Source: Opisthocomus hoazin
Taxonomy: Eukaryota; Chordata; Aves; Opisthocomiformes; Opisthocomidae
Length of the DNA stretch: 64,000 nt
Reading direction: 5' to 3'
NCBI RefSeq assembly: GCF_030867145.1
Contig: NC_134428.1
Location: 23,353,537 to 23,417,536 of the forward strand
A program made the translations under genes and the position numbers. The notes under the pieces are model-generated. The model saw nothing but the letters and a program-made list of their open reading frames with translations, was not told the origin of the DNA and did not search any database. Shown here one piece after another: positions 33,001-43,700 of this stretch (positions are counted from its first letter, which is position 1; each line of letters opens with the position of its first letter).

Positions 33001-34629
33001 CAGGGGGCAGGTATTGAACTGAGACTGACCTCATGCACTCTTAAAACTGCTGCTGTTCTCAGTTGTCTGCTTCCCTGTAAGATGCCTACAGTGGCAGGTG
33101 GTGAAAGAACACGCTGCTCTGTGCTCTGGGTTGCTGCGAGCGCAGGGAATGCTCAGCCAGGCATGCCTTTGTGTTAATGGGTGCCAGTATTCAGTTTGGG
33201 AGGGCAGATTGGGGTGGGAGGGGTTGTATTTGACCAGCATTGTAAAATATGGTCTGTGTTTTGCGTGCAGGAACAGTTCCTAGTCCCAGATCACACTATC
33301 AAAGACATCAGCGGTGCTTCCTTTGCCGGTTTCTATTACATCTGCTTCCAGAAGTCGGCAGCATCTATAGAGGGCTATTACTACCATAGGAGTTCAGAAT
33401 GGTAAGGAAGCGTCCTTCCTCCTGCCGACTGGAGGGCGGCTCCTCAAGCCGAGCAGTGACTCCTCTTCTCCCTGTCTGCACCCTTGGGAGTGTCCAGGCG
33501 GTGCTTTCCTGGGCTGCGGAGCAGGCTCGGGCTGGCGGCTGGATTTTGGGCTGGGAGGGAGGGCGTGTGTGCCGTGCCTGCCCAGAGCAGGCTGGCGCAG
33601 CCCGTTGGGGTGGCATACAGTGCTGCCCTTCTTGCATGGCCAGGGATAATGGGGCTGGCAGCGTGGCACAGGGGAGATACGAGGTCTGGAGACGTGCTGT
33701 GGCCCGGCAAAGCGCCTGTGAGGGATGCTGGGAGGCAGACACACCAGCTGTGGTTCACTAGAAGCATCCCTCCAGAAGCCTTCTCCCCTGTCCACACGCT
33801 CACAGGGCTCACCTCCGCTTGCCCTCCCGTGGGGACAGGCACTTTGCTCTGTGATTCAGGGTTCTCCATGCCTTGGCCCTTCAGAGGATGTCGGAGGGGC
33901 CTTCAAGGGGGGGCTCGGTGCATTCTCATGTGTAACAGCTTGGCTGCTGCTCCCTGCAGGCAGAAGTCTTGTTAGGCCAATGCTTGGTAGCCCACGGCCC
34001 TTTGGTGTTGCAGTAAGGCACGGGGAGCAGTCGAAGTTAATTGGTTGGTTTCTTGTTAAAGCCGTGTGACAAGCAGCTGCGGAGAGCTCTTTCCCCTCTG
34101 ACAGCCTTGGATATTTGTCGCACGCAGCAGGTGAATCTGTAGTGTGGCTGGAAGCTCTCAGGGGGAGGGAAGGAACCTGGGAGGCCTTCAGACGAATCCC
34201 CTCGAGCTCAGCTTTGAAGGACCTGAGTGTCATTTGCAGTCGTAGCAAACACTGTTTGAACATGAAAGTCTTTGAACTTCAGAAGGTGTCCAAAAACGGC
34301 AGTCAGCCCGCCTCGAACGCAGGCTGGCTGCGGGTAGCTCAAAGGCACTGGGGTGGAAATGGGGAACGATGCTGAGTCCTGATGGGGTTCTGGCACCGTG
34401 GGTAGGTGGGTGTTGGGTGCCTGAACACCTCTGAGGCTGTAATGGGAAGAGAAGAGCCTGCCACCGGGACGTCCGCTCTGCGGCCTGCCGAGCGGCAGCC
34501 CCTACTGCCAGGGAAGTTCCGTCGCTCTGTGTAATCCTCTCGTCTGTCTCTTCCCTCTCTCACAGGTATCAGTCATTGAATTTAACTCACGTTCCCGAGC
34601 ACAGCGCTCCTATCTACGAATTCCGATGA
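27055..34629 (+). CDS. GID4: GID4, substrate receptor of the CTLH/GID E3 ubiquitin ligase
   Basis: Beta-barrel receptor that recognises Pro/N-degrons and recruits substrates to the CTLH E3 complex. Exons: 27055-27303, 30242-30301, 31237-31344, 32093-32194, 33271-33401, 34566-34629; all GT-AG, phase-consistent, 237 codons plus TGA. Residues 1-50 are a low-complexity leader (MPVRSERC...). The conserved core begins at [20 protein letters not shown] and runs through [59 protein letters not shown] and [15 protein letters not shown] to the C-terminus SAPIYEFR. By counting from the C-terminus, human pocket residues Glu237 and Tyr258 correspond to Glu174 and Tyr195, both present. Human GID4 is annotated at 300 residues because of an upstream ATG; here no in-frame ATG lies upstream, though the frame stays open and partly resembles the human extension. 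Intact. Confidence 0.96.
28577..29165 (-). mobile_element. CR1 LINE, 3' part (GID4 intron 1)
   Basis: Antisense CR1 copy beginning at its 3' end with AATCCCAGCATGGCAGGGGC and running back through the ORF2 tail to the KRSVGSR region. Visually near-identical to the copy at 24856-25551 but inverted. Confidence 0.95.
32561..32985 (-). mobile_element. Older CR1 LINE fragment (GID4 intron 4)
   Basis: Antisense CR1 of a different, more diverged subfamily: AATCATGGAATCACAGACTA, TTTGGGCTGGAAGGGACCTG, then the complement of [19 protein letters not shown]-type ORF2 tail. The far end is diffuse; a short duplicated CTATCACTACAGACCATG lies inside. Confidence 0.85.
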
Positions 34630-35319
34630 CAGCTGTTCAGAACTGATACTGCACGGAAGCAAACCGGGCAGGAGAGCATGGCCTGCCAGGAGAACTGTGT
34701 CCCTGTCAGAGCACGGGAATGCACGCTTCTCTCCTGCCCCTCGGACTCGCGAGAGAGAGCCTGAATGTTAACCCACCTAGCCCAAGGAGCGTGGCTGCTG
34801 GAGCTTGATTCTCCCTCCTGTCGAGTGGCGATTTGGTCTTTAATCTGGTTTTAAGCTACCTTTAAATGCACTTTCTTATCGCACAGCTAGTTTCTCTATC
34901 ACTGAAATTCCTCCCGGCTCTCCTCTGGAAGCTGTTTCTCAGTAGCTGGAATCAGTGGTTTGTCCTCTGAGTAATAAGAAAATATAAGCTCAGTGCTTAT
35001 ATTTTCGTTGTTACAGCCTGACGTGGGTTGAAATCGCCAGGACTCGGGGTCGTTGCCCGGATTGCCAGCTCTGATGCTCCCGGAGCCGGGCGCCGGGTGT
35101 GAGGCTCTGCTCGGCAGCGAGCTGCTGGGCTGCAGAGTCTGTTGGGGGAGTGTTGGCTGAGGCAGAGAAGGCTTGAACGAGTCTTTGCTTCGTGCTGGCT
35201 AACGAGGTTAGCCGGAGCTGCAGAGCTTTCCGGAACGCTGGCCCTTTGGAGCTGGGAGCTGTTCCGGTGTCTGGATACGCCACTGGGAATTAATTTGATG
35301 TACGGACTTCCAGGCTCTC

Positions 35320-35325
35320 AGTAAA
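35320..35325 (+). terminator. GID4: Candidate GID4 poly(A) signal AGTAAA
   Basis: AGTAAA, a known weaker hexamer variant, about 690 nt after the GID4 stop and followed by a GT-rich stretch (TGTAGGTGTATATTTG). A weaker AATAAG lies at about 34970 and ATTAAA at 35417-35422. The true 3' end is not certain. Confidence 0.35.
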
Positions 35326-35388
35326 GTGGATCTGAACTCTGCTTGTAGGTGTATATTTGCTCTTTACTTAAGTTAAGGGTAAAAAAGG

Positions 35389-35433
35389 AAAGAAAAAAAA
35401 AAAAAAAAAGACTTTTATTAAAAAAAAAAAAAA
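35389..35433 (+). repeat. A-rich tract downstream of GID4
   Basis: Two A homopolymers of about 18 and 14 bases, broken by GACTTTTATT. No retrocopy is recognisable upstream, so this is simple low-complexity DNA. Confidence 0.7.
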
Positions 35434-35559
35434 TATTTTTATGGTTCCTTTTCCCAAGGACCCTATGGCAAGTGCACAAGTACTCGACTACATTTTACCG
35501 TTTTCACATTGAAAACCGGGGATGTCTGTGTTAGTTTTTTTTTTTTATCTACGTGTGTG

Positions 35560-36700
35560 TAATCAGCTGGCTGCTCCGGGAACGCGATCGGGGTGCAGGC
35601 GTTGAGCGGCGGCGCAGGAACAGCGTTGGGGCTGTCCAGCATTCGTACTCGCCCTTGATGCTTCACCGACACCGCTGCTCGATAGCTTTGTACGAGGAGG
35701 GGGGGAAAAAGAGAAACAATCCAACAAACCCCCCCCCGGCAGCTCTCCCCTGACTTGGAAACGTTTCAAGCGATGTATCTGAAGGCTCGTGTGCCAAAGT
35801 GCGTGCGTGTGGGGGGGTTTTAAAGACGTTTTGAAAGCTGTGGGTGCAACGCGACGGTCCCACCGGCGGGGCTGTGGCCAGAGTTCCGTTCGCGTTTTCC
35901 TGGCTGTGTTAACACCGACCCCCCCGAGGCAGGCTCGTGCGCTGAGGAAAGCGAAGCCCCCGCGTGCCTAGCGCCGAGGTGGCTTGGCTTTCCTCCTTTT
36001 TTAACCAACTTTCTTCCTTCCGGCAGCGTGTCTCTCTGGTTTATCGCAGCAGCTGAATTGTTAGTTTAAGCCTTAAAGTATTCAGGTCCCGGCGAGCCCG
36101 TTTCCTCCGTTCCGAGTCGGGATCTTGCGTGACCGGAGAAGCGGCCGGCCCGCTCTCGGGAGATGACGCGGGACGTGCCTGCCTCGTGCGTGCTCTTCGG
36201 CGCGGATGAGTCCTTTTCCCCGGCGCAAACGGGGCGGGAGAAGCGGGCAGCCCCCCCCGGGATGGAGGGAGCGCCTGCCGCCATCTTGGCCGTCGCGGGT
36301 GGGTTTGTGGAGCGGCGCGAAGGCGAGCGGGAGAGCGGCTGCGAGCAGAGCAGTCGGGAAGCGAAGTCCTGGTTTTGTTCTGCTCCTCTCGGAGAAGCTC
36401 GAGCTGTTTTGGTGGCGGGGAGAGGGGCTTCCTCACGGCCGCTGCAGGGAGATGCCCCTCTTTGAGGCGGAAGCTGGCGATGCCGCTCGGCTGTGACCAA
36501 GAGCGGGGGGCGAAGCCTCCCCTGAGGTGCTGCGTGGGCGCAGGGACCCGGCTCTGGTGGCTCCTCACAGCCCCCCGGAGCTGTCTGCGTGCGATTTTGG
36601 TGGCGGCACCGGCCTCGCTGCGCTCCCAGGGCTGCGACGTCAGCATGACGCCCGGGTTTACGACGCGCTGGAGTTGAGTTAATGCAGTGGGCGTTGGCAG
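35560..36700. promoter_or_regulatory. Orphan CpG-rich island between GID4 and DRG2
   Basis: GC- and CpG-rich sequence with no recognised gene. At 36277-36290 it has GCCGCCATCTTGGC, a strong YY1-type element like that in the ATPAF2 promoter. On the minus strand its AAGATGGCGGC contains an ATG (36284) opening a 72-codon frame to 36066. DRG2 has its own island 1 kb downstream, so this one is unexplained. Confidence 0.5.
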
Positions 36701-37480
36701 AAGCTGGGTTAGGAAGGATCCTGGGGTTGTTTAATATGTGTAGCTACCCCAAAATCCTCCAAAGTTTTTCTTTGAGACTTGGTATGTTGTGAGAAGGGTG
36801 GGGAAGGAGCGTCCTGCTCTCTGCCTGTTTCCTTCCCGCTGTCCTGGAGCGAATTTCGGCTGGAAGCCGGGGCTGCCGGTGCGATGCCGCCCCGTGGGAC
36901 GTGTGCGGTGGGTGCGGAGCAGGTCGTGGAGCCGAGAGGTTTGCAGGGGCTGTCGGTGTTCAGAGTTTCCCTCCTCGAAAGCCTTCCTTTGGGTTTTCTT
37001 TGACTCGTGTGAGCTAAGGAGAGGTGTTAGGTATGTCGCGGCATGGTGAGAGAGCCGGCCGGGGGTGGATCTGTGGTGTGGAGGGAAGGAATGGGGTGTT
37101 TGGCCTCAGAAGAGGTTGCGATGTCTCTTTTTGACGGTGCTGGCGGCAGAAGGGGTGGGCAGACGGAGTGGGGGCTGCAGGCGTTGCGCGGAGCTGTCGT
37201 CGTCCAAATTAAACACGAAATGTATTTAAGGGGTCTGTCTCTGTGTCTGTCTGTCGGCCAAAGCGTTTCTCGGGTCCGGGAGAGAGCTGGGCTTCATCTC
37301 TTCCCCTCGAAGGTTTCTCCAGAAATCCCAACAAGCTGCTGATTGCCTTAAATGCAGGATCTGGCCTTAATTAAAAGCAGGATCCGGCCTTAATTAGAGG
37401 AGCAGGAGGGGGCAAGGTCTGGTGGGGGACTCCCTCTGAAACCCCCTGATTCCTTGGCCCTTTCCGTACGAGCAGCTCCC
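36701..37480. other. Intergenic stretch upstream of DRG2
   Basis: No gene or mobile element recognised. The only structure seen is a two-copy 23-bp tandem duplication (GCAGGATCYGGCCTTAATTA core) at 37354-37399. Confidence 0.5.
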
Positions 37481-37559
37481 GTTAGCCCCCTCCTTAGCCT
37501 CCCTTCCCGGGCATCTCGCCCACCCGTGGGCACCCACCCGTGCCCCCCGGGCATGGCGG

Positions 37560-37725
37560 CGGGCGGAACGCGAAGCGCGGGGCTCAGGAGGCGGCCGGAG
37601 CGGCTCGGCGGGTGCACAAGCACCGCCCGCCGAGGGCCGGCCCGGACGCTTGACGGAGACGGACGGACGGACCGGCGGCGCTTCCGGCGTGCGGGGCCTG
37701 GGCAGCGGGCCGGGCCGGCCCCGCC
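37560..37725 (+). promoter_or_regulatory. DRG2: DRG2 CpG promoter and 5' leader with hairpin and ETS site
   Basis: GC-rich sequence just before the DRG2 ATG. It holds CTTCCGG (37681-37687), an ETS-family core common at housekeeping start sites, and an inverted repeat at 37604-37634: CTCGGCGGGTGC, loop ACAA, GCA, a three-base bulge, CCCGCCGAG. No TATA box. Confidence 0.5.
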
Positions 37726-40700
37726 ATGGGCATCCTGGAGAAGATCTCCGAGATCGAGAAGGAGATCGCCCGCACGCAGAAGAACAAAGGTCGGCGGGGG
37801 GGGGAGGGGGGCTGAGGTACCTGGGGACACCGGACGGGGCAGAGCCCTTGGCGGGGGGTCAGCGGGGGTAGGCCGCGGGGCCCCTCACGACAGCCGCCCG
37901 CTTTCCCGCTGTCGCTGCGCCGGCCCCCGCGGGTAGGAGGGCTGGGGCCGAGCCGGAGCCGAGCCGGGGGGGGCCCCGGGGGAGCCCCGGGGGAGCCCCG
38001 AGCCGTGGCCGAAGGCCGTCAGGTAAAGGCGGGGCTGGGGAGCAGCGCGGGGCCCCAGCACCTTCCTGATTCTGGAGGCTTCGGGCTGTGGTAAGTCACA
38101 GAAAGGGGAAAAAAAAGCAAATCCCATCATCTATGTCCTGGGTTTCTCACCCTGCTCTGTCACAAAGGAGATTCTGCGGAAACAGCTGCCTCCTTTTTGC
38201 CTGTAGCGGGGTAAATCACCCAGAATCCCAGCATGGCAGGGGTTGGCAGGGCCCTCTGTGGGTCACCCAGCCCAACCCCCTGCCCAAGCAGGGTCACCCA
38301 GAGCAGGCTGCACAGCACCGCGTCCAGGCGGGTCTGGAATATCTCCAGAGAAGGAGACTCCACAGCCTCCCTGGGCAGCCTGGGCCAGGGCTCCATCACC
38401 CTCAGAGGGAAGAAGTTCTTCCTCCTGTTCAGCTGGAGCTTCCTCTGCTTCAGTTTGTGCCCGTTGCCCCTTGTCCTGTCACTGGGCACCACTGAACAGA
38501 GTCTGGCCCGGTCCTCCTGACACCCAACCTGCAGATATTTATAGGCATTTCTAAGGTCCCCTCTCAGCCTTCTCTTCTCCAGGCTGAACAAGCCCAGCTC
38601 CCTCAGCCTCTCCTCGTAGGAGAGATGCTCCAGTCCCCTCCTCATCCTCGTAGCCCTCCGCTGGACTCTCTCCAGCAGCTCCTCATCTTTCTTGAACTGG
38701 GGATCCCAGAACTGGACACAGCACTGCAGATGGGGCCTCAGCAGGGCAGAGCAGAGGGGAAGGAGAACCTCCCTCACCCTGCTGCCCACACTCCTCCTAA
38801 TGCACCCCAGGATCCCATTGGCCTTCTTGGCACCCAGGGCACACTGCTGGCTCATGGTCACCCTGTCGTCCCCCAGCACTCCCAGTCCCTCTCCGCAGAG
38901 CTGCTCTCCAGCAGGTCAGCCCTAGCCTGTACTGGTGCCTGGGGTTGTTCCTCCCCAGGTGCAAGACCCTGCACTTGCCCTTGTCCAAGTGTTTTGCTGA
39001 GAATAAGCCAGTAAATTACTTTCATGTGTGCGAGCTCCAAGTCAGACGTGTCTGTGAAGCCTGTCCAGGGGAAAAAAAGATCGCTGCATTTCTGCAGCGC
39101 TGAAATGAGGGGTGTGAGGGGGGGCCCGTGCCCAGGAGTGGCTGCTCCCCCCGTGACCTCCCCTCCTCGCCCGGGCGTCCCTGCACCTGCTGCCGCTCTG
39201 CCCTGCTCCTTTTGCCTGGGAACGGCTCGGCTGTTCCCCTCGAGTCTGACTTTTGAGTGTTTGCTCGCGGCGGGCAGTGTCTCAGGAGGTTACAGAACCG
39301 CCCAGGGGCAGCTCGTGTGCATGGCCGTTGACCAAGACCGGTGCCGAGTGGGTTCCTCAGGGCTCACTACTGGGACCGGCGCTGTCTGACATCTTTGTTG
39401 GTGACGTGGACAGCGGGACCGATGCACCTTCGGCACGTTTGCCAACGACACCGAGATGCGTGGTGCAGGTGACGGGCTGGAGGGAAGGGATGCTGTCCAG
39501 AAGGACCTGGGCAGGCATGAGAGGTGGGACCATGTGAGCCTGGTGGAGCTCAGCAAGGGCAAGCGCAGGGTCCTGCACATGGGTTGGGGCAATCCCAAGC
39601 CCAAATCCAGGCCGGGCGGAGAACAGATGGAGAGCAGCCCTACCAAGAAGGACTTGGGGCTGCTGGGGGATGAAAAGCTGGATGTGAGCCACCAGTGTGC
39701 GCTGGCAGCCCAGAAGGCCAACCGTGCCCCAGGCTGCATCCCCAGCAGTGTGGGGAGCAGGGAGGGGGGGGTTCTTCCCCTCTGCCCCACTCTGATGAGA
39801 CCCCCCCAAGAGTTCTGGAGCCCTCAGCACAGGACAGACCTGGAGCTGTTGGAGCGGGGCCAGAGGAGGCCCCGGCAATGATCCGAGGGCTGGAACCCCT
39901 CTGCTGGGAGGAAAGGCTGGGAGAGCTGGGGCTGCTCAGCCTGGGGAAGAGAAGGCTGCGGGGAGACCTGACAGCAGCTGCCAGTGCCTGGAGGGGCTGC
40001 GAGAGAGCTGGAGAGGGGCTTTTTACAGGGGCATGGAGTGACAGGACAAGGGGTGATGGTTTTAAACTGAAAGAGGGGAGATTTAGATCGGGTATAAGGA
40101 AGAAATTCTTCACCGTGAGGGTGGTGAGGCCCTGGCCCAGGCTGCCCAGAGAAGCTGTGGCTGCCCCCTCCCTGACAGGGTTCATGCCCAGGTTGGATGG
40201 GGCTTGGAGCACCCTGGGCTGGTGGAAGGGGTCCCTGCCCAGGGCAGGAGGGTGGAACTGGGTGGGCGGTAAGGTCCTTTCCAACCCAAATCATTCTATG
40301 AGCCATAGTGTTTCTTTTTAGGAAGTTTCTTATTTGTAGAAGTGAATTATCAGCAGCTTCTGTCAACCAGTTGTTGTGTTGCGTTATTCCAGCCACCGAG
40401 TACCACCTCGGCCTGCTGAAGGCAAAGCTTGCAAAATACAGAGCTCAGTTGCTAGAACCCTCCAAATCCTCGGCCGCTAAAGGAGAAGGCTTCGATGTGA
40501 TGAAATCTGGAGATGCCCGGGTGGCGCTGATCGGTTTCCCTTCGGTGGGTAAGGTCAGTGAGTGTCTGCAGTAACCCCGTGGCTCGTGTGTTTCCGGGTT
40601 TGTGCTTAGCGGCGGCTGTAAAGCAGAATCCGTCTTCTCTGCATCTTTCACCTTCTTTCCATGACTTAACAGAAAATTATTTTATGCTGAGAGGTGGGAG

Positions 40701-43700
40701 TTAGAGCTGGGGGAAACACTCCTCCATCTGGTCTGTGGTGCCCCGGGGTAACAGCCCGAAACCGGGTCTTGCCCAGCTGCAGCACGGCTGAGAACATAGG
40801 TGAGGGCACAGGGTTTAGCTCTGATCAGCGAAAGCGCTGGCCGTCGCGTCACCGCGTCAGTCCCTGTGCCTGGAACAGCCCCAGCGCGGCTGCTGAAAGC
40901 CGTGGAGCGCTGCGGCGTTGCTGGTTTTGCTGAACGCTTGCCAGCGCTGCCGGTTGCGTGTCTCTAGTGACGCCGCTCTCTTGCATTTCAGTCCACGTTT
41001 TTGAGTTTAATGACCTCAACTGCCAGCGAAGCTGCGTCTTACGAGTTCACCACCCTGACGTGTATCCCGGGAGTCATAGAAGTAAGTAGGCTTCTCCTCC
41101 TTTCGGCGTGGCAATGGTAAGAATCCCGGACATGTAAATGTGTCTGTTCACGCCACTTACGCTTGTGCTGCTGCTCGGAAGCGGTGATCACAGAATCACA
41201 GATTCACAGAATCACAGAATAACAGCATGGTTGGGATTGGAAGGGACCTCTGTGGGTCACCCAACCCAACCCCCTGCCCAAGCAGGGTCACCCAGAGCAG
41301 GCTGCACAGCACCGCGTCCAGGCGGGTCTGGAATATCTCCAGAGAAGGAGACTCCGCAGCCTCCCTGGGCAGCCTGGGCCAGTGCCCCGTCACCGTCAGA
41401 GGGAAGATATCCAAAAGGATATCCAAGGTCTCTGCTGGCTTCTGCTTTAAACTTCAGGAGGTCTTCAGTGCTGGCGAAGTCAGGTCTTCTGCAGCCTGCA
41501 GTGCTGATTTAGCGCTTCCCTGCGCGACGTAACTCGCGCAGATTGACTGCTGGAGCGGGGTTTCGTGTGCTGCCGTTCGACTGACCAGAGCAATACGGCG
41601 ATTCTCAGCTGAATTTTTTATAACCGCTATTGGCGCCATTGACCAGATGGCTGGAAGCCTTGACAGATTTGTTTTTAATGAAGCTTTAAAAGAGGCAATC
41701 TGTACTGCGATCAATTTGGAAAGAAAATACAGCTACTCCTGTCCTTGAGGAGTTTTATTAGTGGTGGCCTAAGCATCCATCAGTAAAGCGAATGATAAAG
41801 GGCATCAAACTGAAAAGTGTCCAAGAGCAATCGGAAAATTTGGGTCGGAATTGAAAGCAGAGTTAAATCATGAAAGTAACCGTACTGGTGTGAAAACGCA
41901 CACAAATATTGTAACGCGTCCAAGCGCAGCCTCAAGCTGCAGTCAGCTGCTGAAGCCGTTGCTGAGGACTTCACTGCCACAGTAGCTTGAAAGCGAGTGC
42001 CCCTGCAGCTCTGATGGGCGGGAGTCTCCCGTTCTTCCCTGGAACACGTTGGAATAGTTCTGACCTGTCTCAGTAAGAGGTGGTGGCACTTGCTGGTGAC
42101 GGTGCTTTCACAGAATCACAGCATGGCAGGGGTTGGAAGGGCCCTGTGTGACTCTGTGGGTCACCCAGCCCAACCCCCTGCCAAAGCAGGGTCACCCAGA
42201 GCAGGCTGCACAGCACCGCGGCCAGGCGGGGCTGGAATATCTCCAGAGAAGGAGACTCCACAGACTCCCTGGGCAGCCTGTTCCAGGGCTCCGTCACCCT
42301 CAGAGGGAAGAAGTTCTTCCTCGGGTTCAACTGGAGCTTCCTCTGCTTCAGTTTGTGCCCGTTGCCCCTTGTCCTGTCGCTGGGCACCACTGAACAGAGT
42401 CTGGCCCCGTCCTCCTGACCCCCACCCTGCAGATACTTGTAAGCATTTCTAAGGTCCCGTCTCAGCCTTCTCTTCTCCAGGCTGAACAAGCCCAGCTCCC
42501 TCAGCCTCTCCTCGTAGGAGAGATGCTCCAGTCCCCTCCTCATCCTCGTAGCCCTCCTCTGGACTCTCTCCAGTAGCTCCTCATCTTTCTTGAACTGGGG
42601 ATCCCAGAACTGGACAGAGTACTCCAGGTGGAGCCTCAATAGGGCATTAGGTCTCATTAGACCGAGAAAGTAAGGCTTTGGGGCTTTTGTCTTTCCGTTT
42701 CGCCATCTCAGGATAACGCTGCTCTTGTACTGTGTGGTTTTCGCGGTGCTTTGTCAAACTGCAGCCGTGTGATGCTTGAGGAGGTCAGGACCCAACGTAC
42801 CACAGTACATGGTGTCGAGCGCAGCTTCCTCGGAAGCGCTCTGGAGGCTCTCCGGACCAAACGGAGCCACCAGCTTTGCGCGAAGTTGTCCTGCTCCGTC
42901 AGGTTCATTCGGTTCCACTCTCTGCAGGCCTTGGACTCCAGCGCCTGCTTGGGGCTTTCGAGGCAGCTCAGGTGCCCTGCGCAAAGCTCTCAGCTCTCCG
43001 TCCCTCTGTTCTCTTTTCAGTACAAAGGGGCCAATATTCAGCTGCTGGATCTGCCCGGAATCATCGAAGGAGCAGCACAAGGTTGGTGGATCTCTGTGTT
43101 CCTCTAAAGTAGGGATTTGCCCTCAATAGCGTACCTGGGCGTCTCGGATGTTAGCAGGTTCCCTGGGCCTATAGTTACCACATTGGCTTTCCAAATTTTG
43201 GAGTCCTTGATCTTATGTGAGGCACGATTCTTATCCCCGAGCCCACGTAAGATTCTATATGTAGCAGAAAGATGCTTTCTGGAGGTGGGAGCCAAAGCAA
43301 GGCAGTCACTTCTCACCTTCTTGCATGAGTGTTAGCTTGCTCATCTGTTTTCTGGTAGAGAGGAAATCTAAAGAAAGACGCTACAGAGGCGGAGGGGGAA
43401 ATTACAGCTAAGCAGTAACCTCTTTTGACTAATTTCCTGGGTTTCTGCCAGTCCTCCCATGACTCCTGGTTCTGGGAAGAGGTGTTGGCTTTGTCCCTCT
43501 GCTTTGTCGTTGTCCAGATTGGCTGGTCATGTCCGAAGACGCCTGACGAAACCTTGGAAAATCTCCTAATTGTGTTGGTTGTTTTTTTTTTGGAGGCTCA
43601 TGGCCTGATTAATAAGGTCTGTCTCCTTTTTGACCAGAAAGTATAGTTACCTCTCTGCGCAGGGGCTGCAGGCCCACGTCGCTGTTATGGGCGAGCTGGC

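Noticed and set aside
40393-40548. DRG2 exon 2 ending at the GTAAGG donor at 40549
   Set aside because: This would remove the P-loop lysine codon and break phase with the next exon; the GTCAGT donor at 40554 restores GFPSVGKST.
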